DNA of 64,000 nt, from assembly GCA_035516155.1 (NCBI GenBank), contig DATJAP010000003.1, positions 1 through 64,000 on the forward strand, given 5' to 3'. The notes below the pieces were generated by a model, which did no database searches, was not told the DNA's origin, and saw only the letters and a list, made by a program, of their open reading frames with translations. Below are positions 35,688-45,015 of this stretch, piece after piece (within the stretch, counting starts at the first letter, position 1; every line of letters starts with the position of its first letter). A program made the position numbers and the translations under genes. The DNA is from JAJYKN01 sp035516155. Lineage in GTDB: Bacteria; Nitrospirota; UBA9217.

Positions 35688-38573
35688 TCATTGAACAGAA
35701 TCACAAATTTGCAAACAGCGTCGTACAAACATTGTGTATGAAAATAATTTTAATTCAGCGTGAGAAATTCTCTTCGGACAAGACAGCGACATAAGGATGC
35801 ATTTCTTTAATCCTTCTCTATCACCGGGATCAACTAATAATCCTAATTTGCCATTCATGACGGCTTCCCGACTGCCGTCTTTTTTACTTGCTATCACCGG
35901 GACTCCACATGCCAGTGCTTCCAAGAATACAATACCGAACCCTTCTCCCCGACTCGGCATAACATAAACATCTGAAAGTCTATAATGATCAGCCTTTTCC
36001 GCTTCAGTAACAAATCCAGTAAAAACAACCCTGTCATGAATATGTAATGATCGCGCTTTTTGCTCAAGTCGCTCTCGATCTGTGCCATCACCCACAATCA
36101 TATAGGAGATATTAGGAATTTCATCAATCAATAGGCAAAGAGCATCCATGACTTCATCAAATCCCTTTGCGCGTTCGCTTGAATCTAATCTACCGAATGT
36201 CATCAAGACAGTTTTTCCATTTAATCCATAACGATCAAGCAACCGAGTAGATTTTGGCCCTGGACTGAATTGGTTAAGATCAACGCAATTATGGAGAACA
36301 TACGTTTTTTGCCTATTGAAACCTGACCAGTTAGTAAAGAGATCCCTTGTGTAATCACTGACAGCGATCACGGCATCCGCTTTATGAACATACCTATTAA
36401 CAATCAAGCTTCTATGCATCTTCCAAGCTTCTCTCCCATGAATAATTAGCATTAGTTTGGATTTAGATATGACTGTAGACAGAAAGGCCACGGGATACAA
36501 GTTAATATGCCCACAAATCGTCATATCAAAATTTCGACATCTTATTATCTGCCGAAGAATTGTCACAAAATATTTGAGTTTACTGTTCAGGCCGAGAGTC
36601 TCAAAAGTTAACTTTTCTGGAAGTGGTTGTTCTGTCGGGCGTGACATCAACCGAGGAATAGCAATAACCTCAATGATTCCAGGGTCGGAACATAAGGCAT
36701 TCAGCAAATCGCGGTTGAACTTGGCTATACCTCCATTACCACCGAAAGCATCCGTAACCAAGACAAGAATGCGCTTTTTCGTTCCCCAATATTGCTGATA
36801 TATGTATTTCGCCCAACCCCTTAACCCACGCTTACTGATAATTTCCTGGTTATTTGACAACCATTCGCGCACAGGAACAATGAATCCTGTCTTCTTCCGC
36901 GTCAAGATTTCTCTGGGAAGTGATCGTTCCGGTGTGGAAGCCATAGCCCTTTTATCCGGTTTGTTCTCTGTGCAGAGTAACGGCGTCACGGTCCGCAGGA
37001 ATTCAATGTCCACGAAAGGCACCCGCAGTTCGATGGAATGAGCCATGCTTGCCCAGTCGCTGTCGCGCAGGAGTTGATTCCGCATATACCATGTCATCTC
37101 AAGCGCGGCAACTTTCAGATGTTTGTTATGAATGTTTTCTCCGGTTTGTTCCATACGAGAAATGGTTTGAAGTTCATACAATCCTTCTTTTGCCATGTCC
37201 CGATCCAGTGACTTCGTTATCTCCCAGGGCATATACAATCCACGCCTGAGCAGATATGCACCGCCCCAGGTTCCACCGTACTCGAACATACCGGCATACT
37301 TTGGCGAGGTGAATCTGTTGAAAATCGGCGAGGTAAACATGCGCATAGCCCTGCCGAATGCAGGGGACCTATTGAATAATTCAAATCCCCGTACCATGCG
37401 CGGGATCTGCTGAAAACTTGGATAACTGCCAAACAGCTCGTCGCCACCAAGGCCCGAAAGTGCCACTTTCATCCCCGCCTTTTTAGCTGCAAGACTGACG
37501 AAGTAAGTATTCACACCGTCAATAGAAGGCTGATCCATTGCATCCAAAAGCTGTTCCCGTTCGGCGAAATAGTCTTCCTGTGAAACCCATATGGTCTGGT
37601 GTTTTGCGCCATACTGTTTTGCAACTCGTTCCGCAAGCGGCGTTTCATCATGTTCAGTGCCCTTGAATTCATTGAACCCAAGCGTGACGGTATTAAGACC
37701 ACTTACAGCTTCTGCTGCCAAAGCAGTCAGTGTTGTTGAGTCAAGGCCGGATGAGAGAAATACAGCCACGGGTACGTCAGCAATGAGATGATGCAGGACT
37801 GTGTCCAAAAGCGCATCCCGAAGCCGCGCATCTAAATCAGCTTGGTCCAGTTTAGGTTCAACGATTGACGCTTTTGCTATCTCATCACTTATGTTGCAGA
37901 ATGATTTTGATTTCCTGGCGCCGTTGTTATCAATCCAGAGACTGCTTCCTGCGGGCAAAGAGCGAATGCATTTATACAGCGTATAAGGTTCGGGTACGTG
38001 GCCCCAAAGAAAAAATCCGACATGGCCGGCCGGCTCAGGCGCAGTGCCTATTGCGTTGCCGGCTAGAAGCGCTTTCACCTGCGATGCGGCACGAAAACTT
38101 TTCCCGTCATCAGCGTAATAAAGCGGCTTTATGCCAAAGGGATCGCGAGCGAGGAACAGGCCTTGATTTTTTTGGTCCCAGATCGCAAAAGCGTACATAC
38201 CGCGAAGCTCGTGGACCATTTCCTGCCCCTTGTCGGCATAGAGATTGAGGAGTACCTCGGTATCACTGGCGGAGCGAAAACAGAAGCCTTTTTTTTCCAA
38301 GTCCGAACGAAGTTCACGATAATTATAAATTTCTCCGTTAAAGGTGATAATAAGACTGCCGTCATGATTCAGCATAGGCTGGGATGCATTCTCGGAAAGA
38401 TCGATGATGGCAAGACGCCGATGACCCAACGCTACGCGATTATCCTTTGAATACCATTCGCCTGAGTCGTCGGGGCCGCGCAGAAGCATTCTGTCGCGAA
38501 TGCTGATCAACTCACTTCTATCGATGGCAGGCGCCGCCTTATGGTATGAAAATATCGCTACGATGCCACACAT
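35688..38573 (-). CDS. asparagine synthase-glycosyltransferase fusion
   Basis: A 961-aa protein joining two enzymes. Residues 1-595 are a glutamine-hydrolysing asparagine synthase: Cys2 nucleophile (MCGIVAIFSYH), RGPDDSGEWY, FNGEIYNYRELR, and the PP-loop FLSSGLDSTTL, ending with the family tail LRGWAKYIYQQYWG. Residues 596-961 are a GT4 enzyme starting KKRILVLVTDAFGGNGGIAK, with MTFGRLDSSERAKGFDE and VYVMPSRGEGFGIVFLEALA. No stop or start separates them. AsnB-like amidotransferases of polysaccharide loci amidate uronic sugars. It is the first gene behind a strong promoter. Confidence 0.92.
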   Translation of the reverse strand: MCGIVAIFSYHKAAPAIDRSELISIRDRMLLRGPDDSGEWYSKDNRVALGHRRLAIIDLSENASQPMLNHDGSLIITFNGEIYNYRELRSDLEKKGFCFRSASDTEVLLNLYADKGQEMVHELRGMYAFAIWDQKNQGLFLARDPFGIKPLYYADDGKSFRAASQVKALLAGNAIGTAPEPAGHVGFFLWGHVPEPYTLYKCIRSLPAGSSLWIDNNGARKSKSFCNISDEIAKASIVEPKLDQADLDARLRDALLDTVLHHLIADVPVAVFLSSGLDSTTLTALAAEAVSGLNTVTLGFNEFKGTEHDETPLAERVAKQYGAKHQTIWVSQEDYFAEREQLLDAMDQPSIDGVNTYFVSLAAKKAGMKVALSGLGGDELFGSYPSFQQIPRMVRGFELFNRSPAFGRAMRMFTSPIFNRFTSPKYAGMFEYGGTWGGAYLLRRGLYMPWEITKSLDRDMAKEGLYELQTISRMEQTGENIHNKHLKVAALEMTWYMRNQLLRDSDWASMAHSIELRVPFVDIEFLRTVTPLLCTENKPDKRAMASTPERSLPREILTRKKTGFIVPVREWLSNNQEIISKRGLRGWAKYIYQQYWGTKKRILVLVTDAFGGNGGIAKFNRDLLNALCSDPGIIEVIAIPRLMSRPTEQPLPEKLTFETLGLNSKLKYFVTILRQIIRCRNFDMTICGHINLYPVAFLSTVISKSKLMLIIHGREAWKMHRSLIVNRYVHKADAVIAVSDYTRDLFTNWSGFNRQKTYVLHNCVDLNQFSPGPKSTRLLDRYGLNGKTVLMTFGRLDSSERAKGFDEVMDALCLLIDEIPNISYMIVGDGTDRERLEQKARSLHIHDRVVFTGFVTEAEKADHYRLSDVYVMPSRGEGFGIVFLEALACGVPVIASKKDGSREAVMNGKLGLLVDPGDREGLKKCILMSLSCPKRISHAELKLFSYTMFVRRCLQICDSVQ

Positions 38574-38612
38574 TAGCTATCTCCTGAGAATAGACCAATT
38601 AAACCATTTTGT

Positions 38613-38641
38613 ATTATACTAACCGAAAATTGCAATGTAAA
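38613..38641 (-). promoter_or_regulatory. strong promoter of the polysaccharide locus
   Basis: Minus-strand TTTACA (38636-38641), 17 bp, TATAAT (38613-38618). The expected start near 38606 gives a leader of about 33 nt to the fusion gene ATG. Confidence 0.85.
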
Positions 38642-39151
38642 GGCTTAATGGGCGTAGAAAATATAATCGAGGAGGCATTGTTGTTTGTCAAATTGGGCTT
38701 TCTGGGTTCAGCAGTCGGAAAGATATGCGGCGTTCTACTCGAATCTGCATTGACGAAATAAAAACAGCCGGAAAAGGCCATAACCACGAGAGCATCATGT
38801 GCGATCTCGGTCGGGGCGGTCGAGTACATCGTGGATGATCGGGAACAAAAAGAGCCTGGACAGCTTCTGTCAGCAGTTCACCGATGAGGAGTTGTTGCAG
38901 GCCAGATCGTTCGCCATGAGCATAGGGGCCCCAATAGCGCGGCGATTCGAGTCTACGTCCCTGCTACCGGGCAAAAAATTGTATTCGTCCACTACCACGC
39001 ATTATCGCAGACACCGAAAGCTGTAAATAAGGTGCGTCGGGGCAAGCACACAGCACTAGCAACGCAAGGTGATTTTCGGTGGTGTGTCAGTTTAAAAAAA
39101 AGGTGAACTTTTAGTTGAGTGCTTGACATACATTGTAAAGGAGAAGAAAAT
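38642..39151. other. 510-bp region without a recognisable gene
   Basis: This part between the divergent polysaccharide locus and the methyltransferase has higher GC than its flanks. A short plus-strand frame (38799-39026) has no family resemblance I can name. The sequence may be debris of inserted DNA, but I see no clear transposase motif. Confidence 0.4.
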
Positions 39152-39238
39152 ATGAACAATATGTTTTCTACTTTTATAAGCTGGTTTTTCTTTATAATGG
39201 GAGAAACAATGATATGGCCATTGAAGTCTTACAAGTAA
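39152..39238 (+). CDS. possible 28-aa leader peptide
   Basis: A short frame with a good SD (AAAGGAG, 7 nt before ATG) encodes a mostly hydrophobic peptide (MNNMFSTFISWFFFIMGETM and eight more residues). It overlaps the start of the methyltransferase at 39214 in another frame. It could couple translation or be a small membrane peptide. It is too short to classify. Confidence 0.3.
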   Translation: MNNMFSTFISWFFFIMGETMIWPLKSYK

Positions 39239-39927
39239 AAGCACAGATTGAGCAAGCACGAGACGAATTACGTAACCGTGGGCTATCATGCATGAGTTCC
39301 AAAATAGTACACCTTGCCAATAGACTCGGTTTCCATAGATGGCCTGTTGTCGGAGATGCAACAAAAAGCTGGGATGTGTTAAAATCGGCAACATTTATTG
39401 AAAAAAACATCGCTGTAGGTGATCCAATCCTAGACATTGGCTCATTTGCCTCTGAAATATTGTGCATACTCCATCGGCTAGGATATAATAATTTAACTGG
39501 GTTGGATTTGAATCCGCAAATCACTCATATGCCTTTCGCGGATTCGATCCGTTATGTAATATCAGATTTTATGCACACACCATTTGAGAACGGTGCTTTT
39601 CATGTCATTACTTCGATATCAGTGATTGAGCACGGTTTTAATTGCTTGTCGTTGCTTTCGGAAATATCTCGCCTTCTCCGCCCTGGTGGCTACTTTATCG
39701 CCTCTTTTGATTATTGGCCACAAAAAATCGATACAGCTGGAATTAGGCCTTTCGGCATGGATTGGTCTATTTTTTCTGAACAGGACATACACATTTTTTT
39801 GCGTCGTGCCGAGGAATATGGCCTCTCCTGTATTGGCGATTCTCATTTCACGGCTTCTGAGCCGACTGTTTCCTGGCAGGGGAAGAGTTACACCTTCGCG
39901 TGGCTATCGATGCAAAAGCGAGGATAG
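39214..39927 (+). CDS. class I SAM-dependent methyltransferase
   Basis: A 237-aa Rossmann methyltransferase. Motif I is VGDPILDIGSFASEILCILH (acidic D-x-G-S), motif IV region is FHVITSISVIEHGFNC, and the LLRPGGYFIASFDYWPQ post-motif follows. The N-terminal 60 residues are helical. It has its own SD (GGGAGAAAC). It stands alone on the plus strand at the edge of the mosaic region. The acceptor is unknown; a sugar or lipid of the cell envelope is likely from context. Confidence 0.82.
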   Translation: MAIEVLQVKAQIEQARDELRNRGLSCMSSKIVHLANRLGFHRWPVVGDATKSWDVLKSATFIEKNIAVGDPILDIGSFASEILCILHRLGYNNLTGLDLNPQITHMPFADSIRYVISDFMHTPFENGAFHVITSISVIEHGFNCLSLLSEISRLLRPGGYFIASFDYWPQKIDTAGIRPFGMDWSIFSEQDIHIFLRRAEEYGLSCIGDSHFTASEPTVSWQGKSYTFAWLSMQKRG

Positions 39928-39933
39928 CTCGTC

Positions 39934-40101
39934 ATGCTTCACAAACCCAAACGCTGGAGGATTATAGTGGAATCAATGAAAGAAGATACATCTGCCCGAT
40001 TTAATAAGCCCACAGAACACCTCGCGGGACATGTTCAGAATAAGACATGGCAGCACAATAACCGTATCTGGTGGGAGAGTAATCCAATGCGTTATTACTA
40101 G
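39934..40101 (+). pseudogene. truncated methyltransferase, N-terminal fragment
   Basis: A 55-aa frame directly after the methyltransferase. Its end, NRIWWESNPMRYY then a stop, matches the opening of a family of class I methyltransferases where W-W-x-S-N-P-M-x-Y-D-W precedes motif I. The rest of the gene is missing: the sequence after 40101 no longer codes in any frame. I read it as a remnant cut off by rearrangement. Confidence 0.5.
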
Positions 40102-40120
40102 AATGCAAAGAAGTTATTTG

Positions 40121-40813
40121 TCAATCAATGACCCACGAGTATAGTTTTTTTAATAATGACACAACGGACAGTTTGGGCCCAGCAGAACTTGGATCAATTT
40201 TTGATATTTGCGCATTTTTTGTTAAAATGGCTCTGTATTCCTCTCGGTTTGGCAATCCAAATTGATTGTTTGCGTATAAAACTCGTTGGATTTCTTCATC
40301 ATGCCTTATACGCTCCCATGAATTCGTCTCTGCATTGTACATCTTAATTATTTTAGCTGGATTTCCAGCAACAACAGAAAAAGGGGGGACGTCCTTAAGT
40401 ACGGTAGTGTTAGCACCTACTACGCTACCCCGTCCTACTGTTACATTTCCCGTAACAACGGCATTAATTCCTAACCAACAATTTTCCTCTATAATTACGC
40501 TCCGTCCAAATGTCGCACCTTGCTGCATAATTGGCTGGTTAGGGTCTGAAAAAATATGATCTAAGTCTGAAACATAAACACGAGGTGCAAATAAACAGAA
40601 ATCACCAATCTCAAAATAACCTCCGGTAGAAAGCATGGATTGTCTGCCAATCAAAACGCAACGACCAATTTTCATGCATGTTTCTATATTATCAGGACTG
40701 CTAATGTTAAGCCATACATGATCGCCTACAGTTGTTCCTGTATCAATAAACAAGTTATTTCTTCTACCAGTTATCTGAACACGATGTCCTATGGTCACAT
40801 CAGCAGCTATCAT
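40121..40813 (-). CDS. hexapeptide-repeat acyltransferase (left-handed beta-helix)
   Basis: A 230-aa acyltransferase of the WbbJ/LbH type with repeated hexapeptides (TTVGDHVWLNI, NCWLGINAVVTGNVTVGRGS, VVGANTTVLKDVPPFSVVAG) and the typical end VAGNPAKIIK. The catalytic histidine would be in VYVSDLDHIF. Members transfer acetyl or formyl groups to sugars. The ATG at 40813 (GGGATAGGAC upstream) is preferred; the TTG at 40852 overlaps the radical SAM gene. It follows that gene by 11 nt. Confidence 0.88.
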   Translation of the reverse strand: MIAADVTIGHRVQITGRRNNLFIDTGTTVGDHVWLNISSPDNIETCMKIGRCVLIGRQSMLSTGGYFEIGDFCLFAPRVYVSDLDHIFSDPNQPIMQQGATFGRSVIIEENCWLGINAVVTGNVTVGRGSVVGANTTVLKDVPPFSVVAGNPAKIIKMYNAETNSWERIRHDEEIQRVLYANNQFGLPNREEYRAILTKNAQISKIDPSSAGPKLSVVSLLKKLYSWVID

Positions 40814-40824
40814 AATTTTTTGTC

Positions 40825-41811
40825 CTATCCCAGAGATCGGCAATTCCTGCAAAGTTCATTTCTAACTACATTGGCACGAAGTTCTCGTCTCAAATCTTTA
40901 ATTTTATCGCCATTCCATATTTCCGATAACGTATTATTATTTACGTTACCCAATACATATTTTTTATCATAATCATTACAACAGGGAACTACGTCTCCAT
41001 CCCAAGTAATAGACATCTTAAGCCATGGCGTGGAACACGTTGCTGGTTTTGTATTATTTTGTTTCGTTTTATTCTTAACAGGGAGTTTATGAGATTCTAT
41101 CATGTTAGTAATTTCTTCAACGTCACCATTCCAATCTGTGAATGGCTTTTTGAAAACTTCGTTTATCCCCCTTTGTCGTTTCCAGAAAAAATGCATTTCC
41201 TCCATGCTATGCGAATTTTCCGCGAAATCGATCATGCTTATTACTACCCTTACTTTCGACTTGTTGTTCTCTTTTAGTTTTAAAAATCTTAAGATATTCT
41301 CTTTTGATTTATTAAAGGCATTTGCTATTCCTCTGATCTTGAAAAATGATTCATCATCATGCCCATCCATTGCAAAATATAACAAGTTTGGTTTCGCTTT
41401 AATAAGGCGATCAGCAATATTTTCTGTAAGCATTATTGGGTTAAGGGACAATCCAACTTTAACGCCCCTTGCAGAACAATAACTAATCATTTTGTCAAAC
41501 TCCGGATGGAGCAAACTTTCCCCGAAATGATGTAGCCAAAGCCCGTTTTTATGTATAAATGGTGGGTTGATCTGGACTATCTCGTCGATAATTTTTTTGA
41601 ATATCTCCGCATCCATAAAACCCTGCGGACGAGTCATTTTATAGGTGCGTACACACATGATGCATTTCATTGGACATTTATTAGTTAATTCAAGGTTTTC
41701 AATAACGAATGGATAGTTAACAACAACTGGTCTCATTCTTATTGCAATATGATAATTCATACTGATGACTTTATTTATAAGCATATAAAAAAATGAATTA
41801 CTGATATTCAT
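40825..41811 (-). CDS. radical SAM protein with SPASM domain
   Basis: A 328-aa radical SAM enzyme. The [4Fe-4S] cluster motif is CPMKCIMC near residue 48 (CxxxCxxC). The middle shows ENLELTNK, HHFGESLLHPEFDKMI and FAMDGHDDESFFKIRGI. The C-terminal SPASM part carries CSTPWLKMSITWDGDVVPCC and ELCRNCRSLG, enough cysteines for a second cluster. SPASM proteins modify peptides or activate other enzymes; here it lies with carbohydrate-decorating genes. The first 62 residues and upstream 117 bp are duplicated at 45426-45729. Confidence 0.9.
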   Translation of the reverse strand: MNISNSFFYMLINKVISMNYHIAIRMRPVVVNYPFVIENLELTNKCPMKCIMCVRTYKMTRPQGFMDAEIFKKIIDEIVQINPPFIHKNGLWLHHFGESLLHPEFDKMISYCSARGVKVGLSLNPIMLTENIADRLIKAKPNLLYFAMDGHDDESFFKIRGIANAFNKSKENILRFLKLKENNKSKVRVVISMIDFAENSHSMEEMHFFWKRQRGINEVFKKPFTDWNGDVEEITNMIESHKLPVKNKTKQNNTKPATCSTPWLKMSITWDGDVVPCCNDYDKKYVLGNVNNNTLSEIWNGDKIKDLRRELRANVVRNELCRNCRSLG

Positions 41812-41928
41812 GTGGCACTCTCTCCCGGGGCCCCTGTGGATATTTCGCGAGAAATTGTTGTATCCCTCAAGCCTTGTCCGATTTTATCACTTTTCTTGTT
41901 CAGACGCTATCACTTCGTTCTACACCGA
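41625..41928. repeat. 304-bp direct repeat, copy A
   Basis: This stretch recurs in the same orientation at 45426-45729. I count about nine substitutions and no gaps (about 97% identical). It covers the first 62 codons of the radical SAM gene and 117 bp upstream of it. Confidence 0.95.
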
Positions 41929-42015
41929 AATTCAGGAAACCACGGGAATTTACAAAGCAGCACTACCTGAAAACATAAAGTGATATTCAAAGCCCTTGGA
42001 CAACTGAGGTCTTTT

Positions 42016-42784
42016 TTAACTGATAACTTTGATGGACTTGCAGAAAAGTATAAAGCTTGGATAGAGGGGTGTCAGGCATCGGCAAAAATCAAGAGTTATA
42101 TTATTAATCGTTTTGAACGAGAGATATGGCACTCCTCCCCTCTTTAGATTCACAACAGACCTTGTTGAGCAGCTACAGATTGCCCTTATAAATAAGGGAT
42201 TGAAGCCTGACAACCCGAACGGCCTCAAACCTACAGCCAACAATAGAATGTTGGGCAATCTCAAGCATATGTTCACCAATGCTGTAGAGTGGGACATAAT
42301 AGAGACCAATGCTTTGAAGCGTGTGAAGAAGATGAAGTTATTCAAAGAACCGAAACGGTTACGTCTCCTGTCTGTCGACAAAACCCAGGGGCTTTTCAGT
42401 GAATGCGATGAACGCCTGAAATCGATTGTCATAACGGTCCTGTATACCGGCGCTTTGTCTCAAATAGGAGAACATAGACTTGTAGCATGGATTTATTCTG
42501 CTTAACAAGACAAAGAACTGCGAACGTCGAGAACTACCCATTGATGAAACTGTTAGGGAAATGTTCACACGCTACCCCGGAGTATTGCCAGCGAAATCGA
42601 CCTTGCAACACTTAAGGAATTATTGGACCACAAAGATATTAAAATGACACTGCGATACACTCACCTTTTATCGGCGCACACGAGGAAGGCTGTAAATGTG
42701 TTGGACAAGCTTTTAACGAGGAAGGAATCAAGTGACACAAAACTGGCACATGAAAAAGAAAAGGAGCTAGCCTATGTCGGTTAA
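42016..42784 (+). pseudogene. decayed tyrosine recombinase (phage/island integrase)
   Basis: A broken integrase on the plus strand. A core-binding start (LTDNFDGLAEKYKAWIEGCQ), a middle section in another frame (42119-42505: LGNLKHMFTNAVEWDIIETN and LLSVDKTQGLFSECDERLKS), and a C-terminal part (DLATLKELLDHKDIKMTLRY, then THLLSAHTRKAVNVL) with the catalytic tyrosine. At least two frame changes, a stop at 42503-42505 and a lost Arg/His section make it inactive. It ends 14 bp from a tRNA 3'-end fragment, as tRNA-targeting integrases do. Confidence 0.85.
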
Positions 42785-42798
42785 CTCCTTGGGAAAAT

Positions 42799-42830
42799 TG
42801 GGCTGAGCGACGGGGCTTGAACCCGCGGCC
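42799..42830 (-). other. tRNA 3'-end fragment, candidate attachment site
   Basis: On the minus strand a T arm (GCGGG, loop TTCAAGC, CCCGT) is followed by CGCTCAG and CCCA, i.e. the 3' part of a tRNA. No pairing 5' acceptor strand (CTGAGCG) is found upstream, so it is only a fragment. Next to the decayed integrase it fits an att site left by island integration. Confidence 0.65.
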
Positions 42831-42839
42831 ACAAGGTAT

Positions 42840-43217
42840 GGCAAGGAAAGCCGATTTCTTACACGCTGTACCCTTCCCTTGCTTTTCCTTACCTTTCGGG
42901 TAGCATCGAGGGGCAAGGTTTCCCATACAGTAAACGTTCTTAACCTCTCTCCTGACACAGTCACTGACACACAGGAGATTAATTTAAATGAATTGATGGA
43001 TATTGCCAAGCTGATATTAGGCGGATAACTGGAAAAATCACCGACAATACTGACGCAAATAGACGAGAGATGGAAGCACTGTTAGAGAAGTGGTAATCAA
43101 AAGGCCCTTGGAAAACCGGAGGCTTTGTTTCCTTTAAGACTCGATTCTGATAGAATTTTCAATATGCAGCGGCCACTGAGGTCTAAAAGGAGAAGTGTTG
43201 TCCACTGGAGCGCCATG
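42840..43217. other. degenerate sequence after the att fragment
   Basis: No intact gene. A stretch near 43095-43140 (AAGGCCCTTGGAAAACCGGA) resembles 41989-42015 just before the decayed integrase, and probably is a second, more worn remnant of similar DNA. Confidence 0.4.
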
Positions 43218-43994
43218 TTAGACTTTTCTGCCTACCATATAAATATCTGAACATAATGACGGTTTAAGCATCAAGGGATAATCCATAATTTTTGTAGCAA
43301 CCCGTGTAACTGGATTTTTAGAGGAATAACCCAACCAGTTTCTTCCCCTTATTTTGATGGCAGTAAGTCCCATATCACGAGCAATGTATATAAGATCATT
43401 TACGTCAGGCTCACGGACATGACCACGAAACTTGTCTGCTTCATACCAATCTTGCATATTACTCCACTTTCCGATACCGAGAAGTGCTGTTAAACGCTTA
43501 TTCAAATTCTTGGAATTTGGTACGCCTAAGATAAACACACCACCCGGCTTGAGTTTTTCAACAACTTCATGAAAAAGTTTCTTTGGTGAGTGATGCCAAT
43601 GCTCCATACTATCGAATGTTGTAATAATATCGAAAGCTCCTGCGATGTCACGTATCCCATTCTCGACAACATCGCGTGCGATTACCTCAACACCAAGGCA
43701 TCTATGTAAATCGAGTATCGAAACCCCAATGCTGTGATTCACGGGGTCGTTAAAATCGTCTACCAATACAGTTCGTTTCAACCCATATGCTGCACAACCA
43801 ATCGTAAACAACCCTATACCACCTCCAAGATCGCATAACTCCAAGTCACGACAGGGCTTAGGTTTAGCTGCATCTAAGGCAATGCCTATATTAAATGAAA
43901 TACGTGGAATATCCCGAACTTGTTCATCCACCATGTCTTTAGGATACTGATTTGCGACATTTCTTAATACGTCTAATAAATTGTGGTTATGCAT
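43218..43994 (-). CDS. class I SAM-dependent methyltransferase
   Basis: A 258-aa methyltransferase with motif I LELCDLGGGIGLFTIGCAAY, an acidic motif II (TVLVDDFND), motif IV FDIITTFDSMEHWHHSPKKL and LKPGGVFILGVPNSKNLNKR, the pattern of UbiG/Methyltransf_23-type enzymes. The ATG at 43994 has GGAGGCAAC as SD; an upstream start at 44129 overlaps the neighbouring gene by 41 bp and is rejected. It lies about 95 nt after the DUF268 gene and is probably co-transcribed. Likely substrate is a glycan or lipid intermediate. Confidence 0.87.
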   Translation of the reverse strand: MHNHNLLDVLRNVANQYPKDMVDEQVRDIPRISFNIGIALDAAKPKPCRDLELCDLGGGIGLFTIGCAAYGLKRTVLVDDFNDPVNHSIGVSILDLHRCLGVEVIARDVVENGIRDIAGAFDIITTFDSMEHWHHSPKKLFHEVVEKLKPGGVFILGVPNSKNLNKRLTALLGIGKWSNMQDWYEADKFRGHVREPDVNDLIYIARDMGLTAIKIRGRNWLGYSSKNPVTRVATKIMDYPLMLKPSLCSDIYMVGRKV

Positions 43995-44088
43995 GTTGCC
44001 TCCGTATGAAGCACAACCAAGTGATTGAGCAATTAATGACTTAACATTGATAAGAATATTGGTGTCTGAAAAAAGCCTGGCCAGACAA

Positions 44089-44880
44089 TCATACGTGCTC
44101 CTTTGTGAAATGGAACAACCCCGTTCCATATCTATTCATTTTGTCATAATCATTGGTCAAATGACGACCATAAATGTACCTTTCCTCGATGAGGCGCATA
44201 TCGTGAAAAAGCTCCAGAACGTACTCTCGTGTAAATGTCCGGTGCGCATTGAAATAGACCTTGTTAGCCGAATCGACAGGTACCGAAAATAAAAGGTTTC
44301 CACCCGGTGACAAGACCCGCTTGAGCTCGGCAACGGCCTTTTCACTTCCCCACGGGTCAATAGGGTCGCCGTATCGTCCAAGGCCAATGTGCTCAGTGAC
44401 GCATAATGAGGAAAGGCTATCTATAGAATTGTCTTCAAAAGGCAGGTTTAATATTGATCCCCTTATGAAGGACAAATTGTCGAGTTTCAACTCGACAGCT
44501 CTTATGTCTATGTATGTTGTCGGGACAAATTGGGATATGATGGCTATTGTCGTTATGGATGATCCGACATCATAGTGATGCGCGGGATTAAGTTGAAATA
44601 GTTTTCTAGCGGCCCAGGTGTCTTGGAAAAAATAATGAGTTACTATAGGAAGATAATCTGTTTTATCAGTTAGACATGGGAATAAATTGTGATATGACAT
44701 TCTAAAATTGTGATTTGTATTTCTGTATTTATAATTAAGATAATTGCTGAAATACCAAGAAAAGTTTCTGATCAATCGTATCGGCTTGAATACGATAAAT
44801 GACTTTATGGCCAGTATAAGACGATACAGCGTAACAATGAAGTCCGATTTTTTGAATAGTGTTTTTAAACTCGATCTCAT
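44089..44880 (-). CDS. DUF268-family methyltransferase-like protein
   Basis: A 263-aa protein of the DUF268 type. The N-terminal third is basic and helical. The SAM-fold core has HHYDVGSSITTIAIISQFVP, the family signature SSLCVTEHIGLGRYGDPIDP and LKRVLSPGGNLLFSVPVDSA. Proteins of this family occur in surface-polysaccharide clusters. Very AT-rich, like the other decoration genes. The 135-bp gap upstream leads into the transposase remnant. Confidence 0.85.
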   Translation of the reverse strand: MRSSLKTLFKKSDFIVTLYRLILAIKSFIVFKPIRLIRNFSWYFSNYLNYKYRNTNHNFRMSYHNLFPCLTDKTDYLPIVTHYFFQDTWAARKLFQLNPAHHYDVGSSITTIAIISQFVPTTYIDIRAVELKLDNLSFIRGSILNLPFEDNSIDSLSSLCVTEHIGLGRYGDPIDPWGSEKAVAELKRVLSPGGNLLFSVPVDSANKVYFNAHRTFTREYVLELFHDMRLIEERYIYGRHLTNDYDKMNRYGTGLFHFTKEHV

Positions 44881-45015
44881 TTTTTATGTATAATGTATTG
44901 GAAATACTTTCGAATACAAAATGACAGTGATTACGTGGTAATAGTGCTTCTGTATCTTTAATTGTCCTGAACTTTAATTGCGTTTACAAGTAAGCCTTCC
45001 TGTTAAGATCCAATT

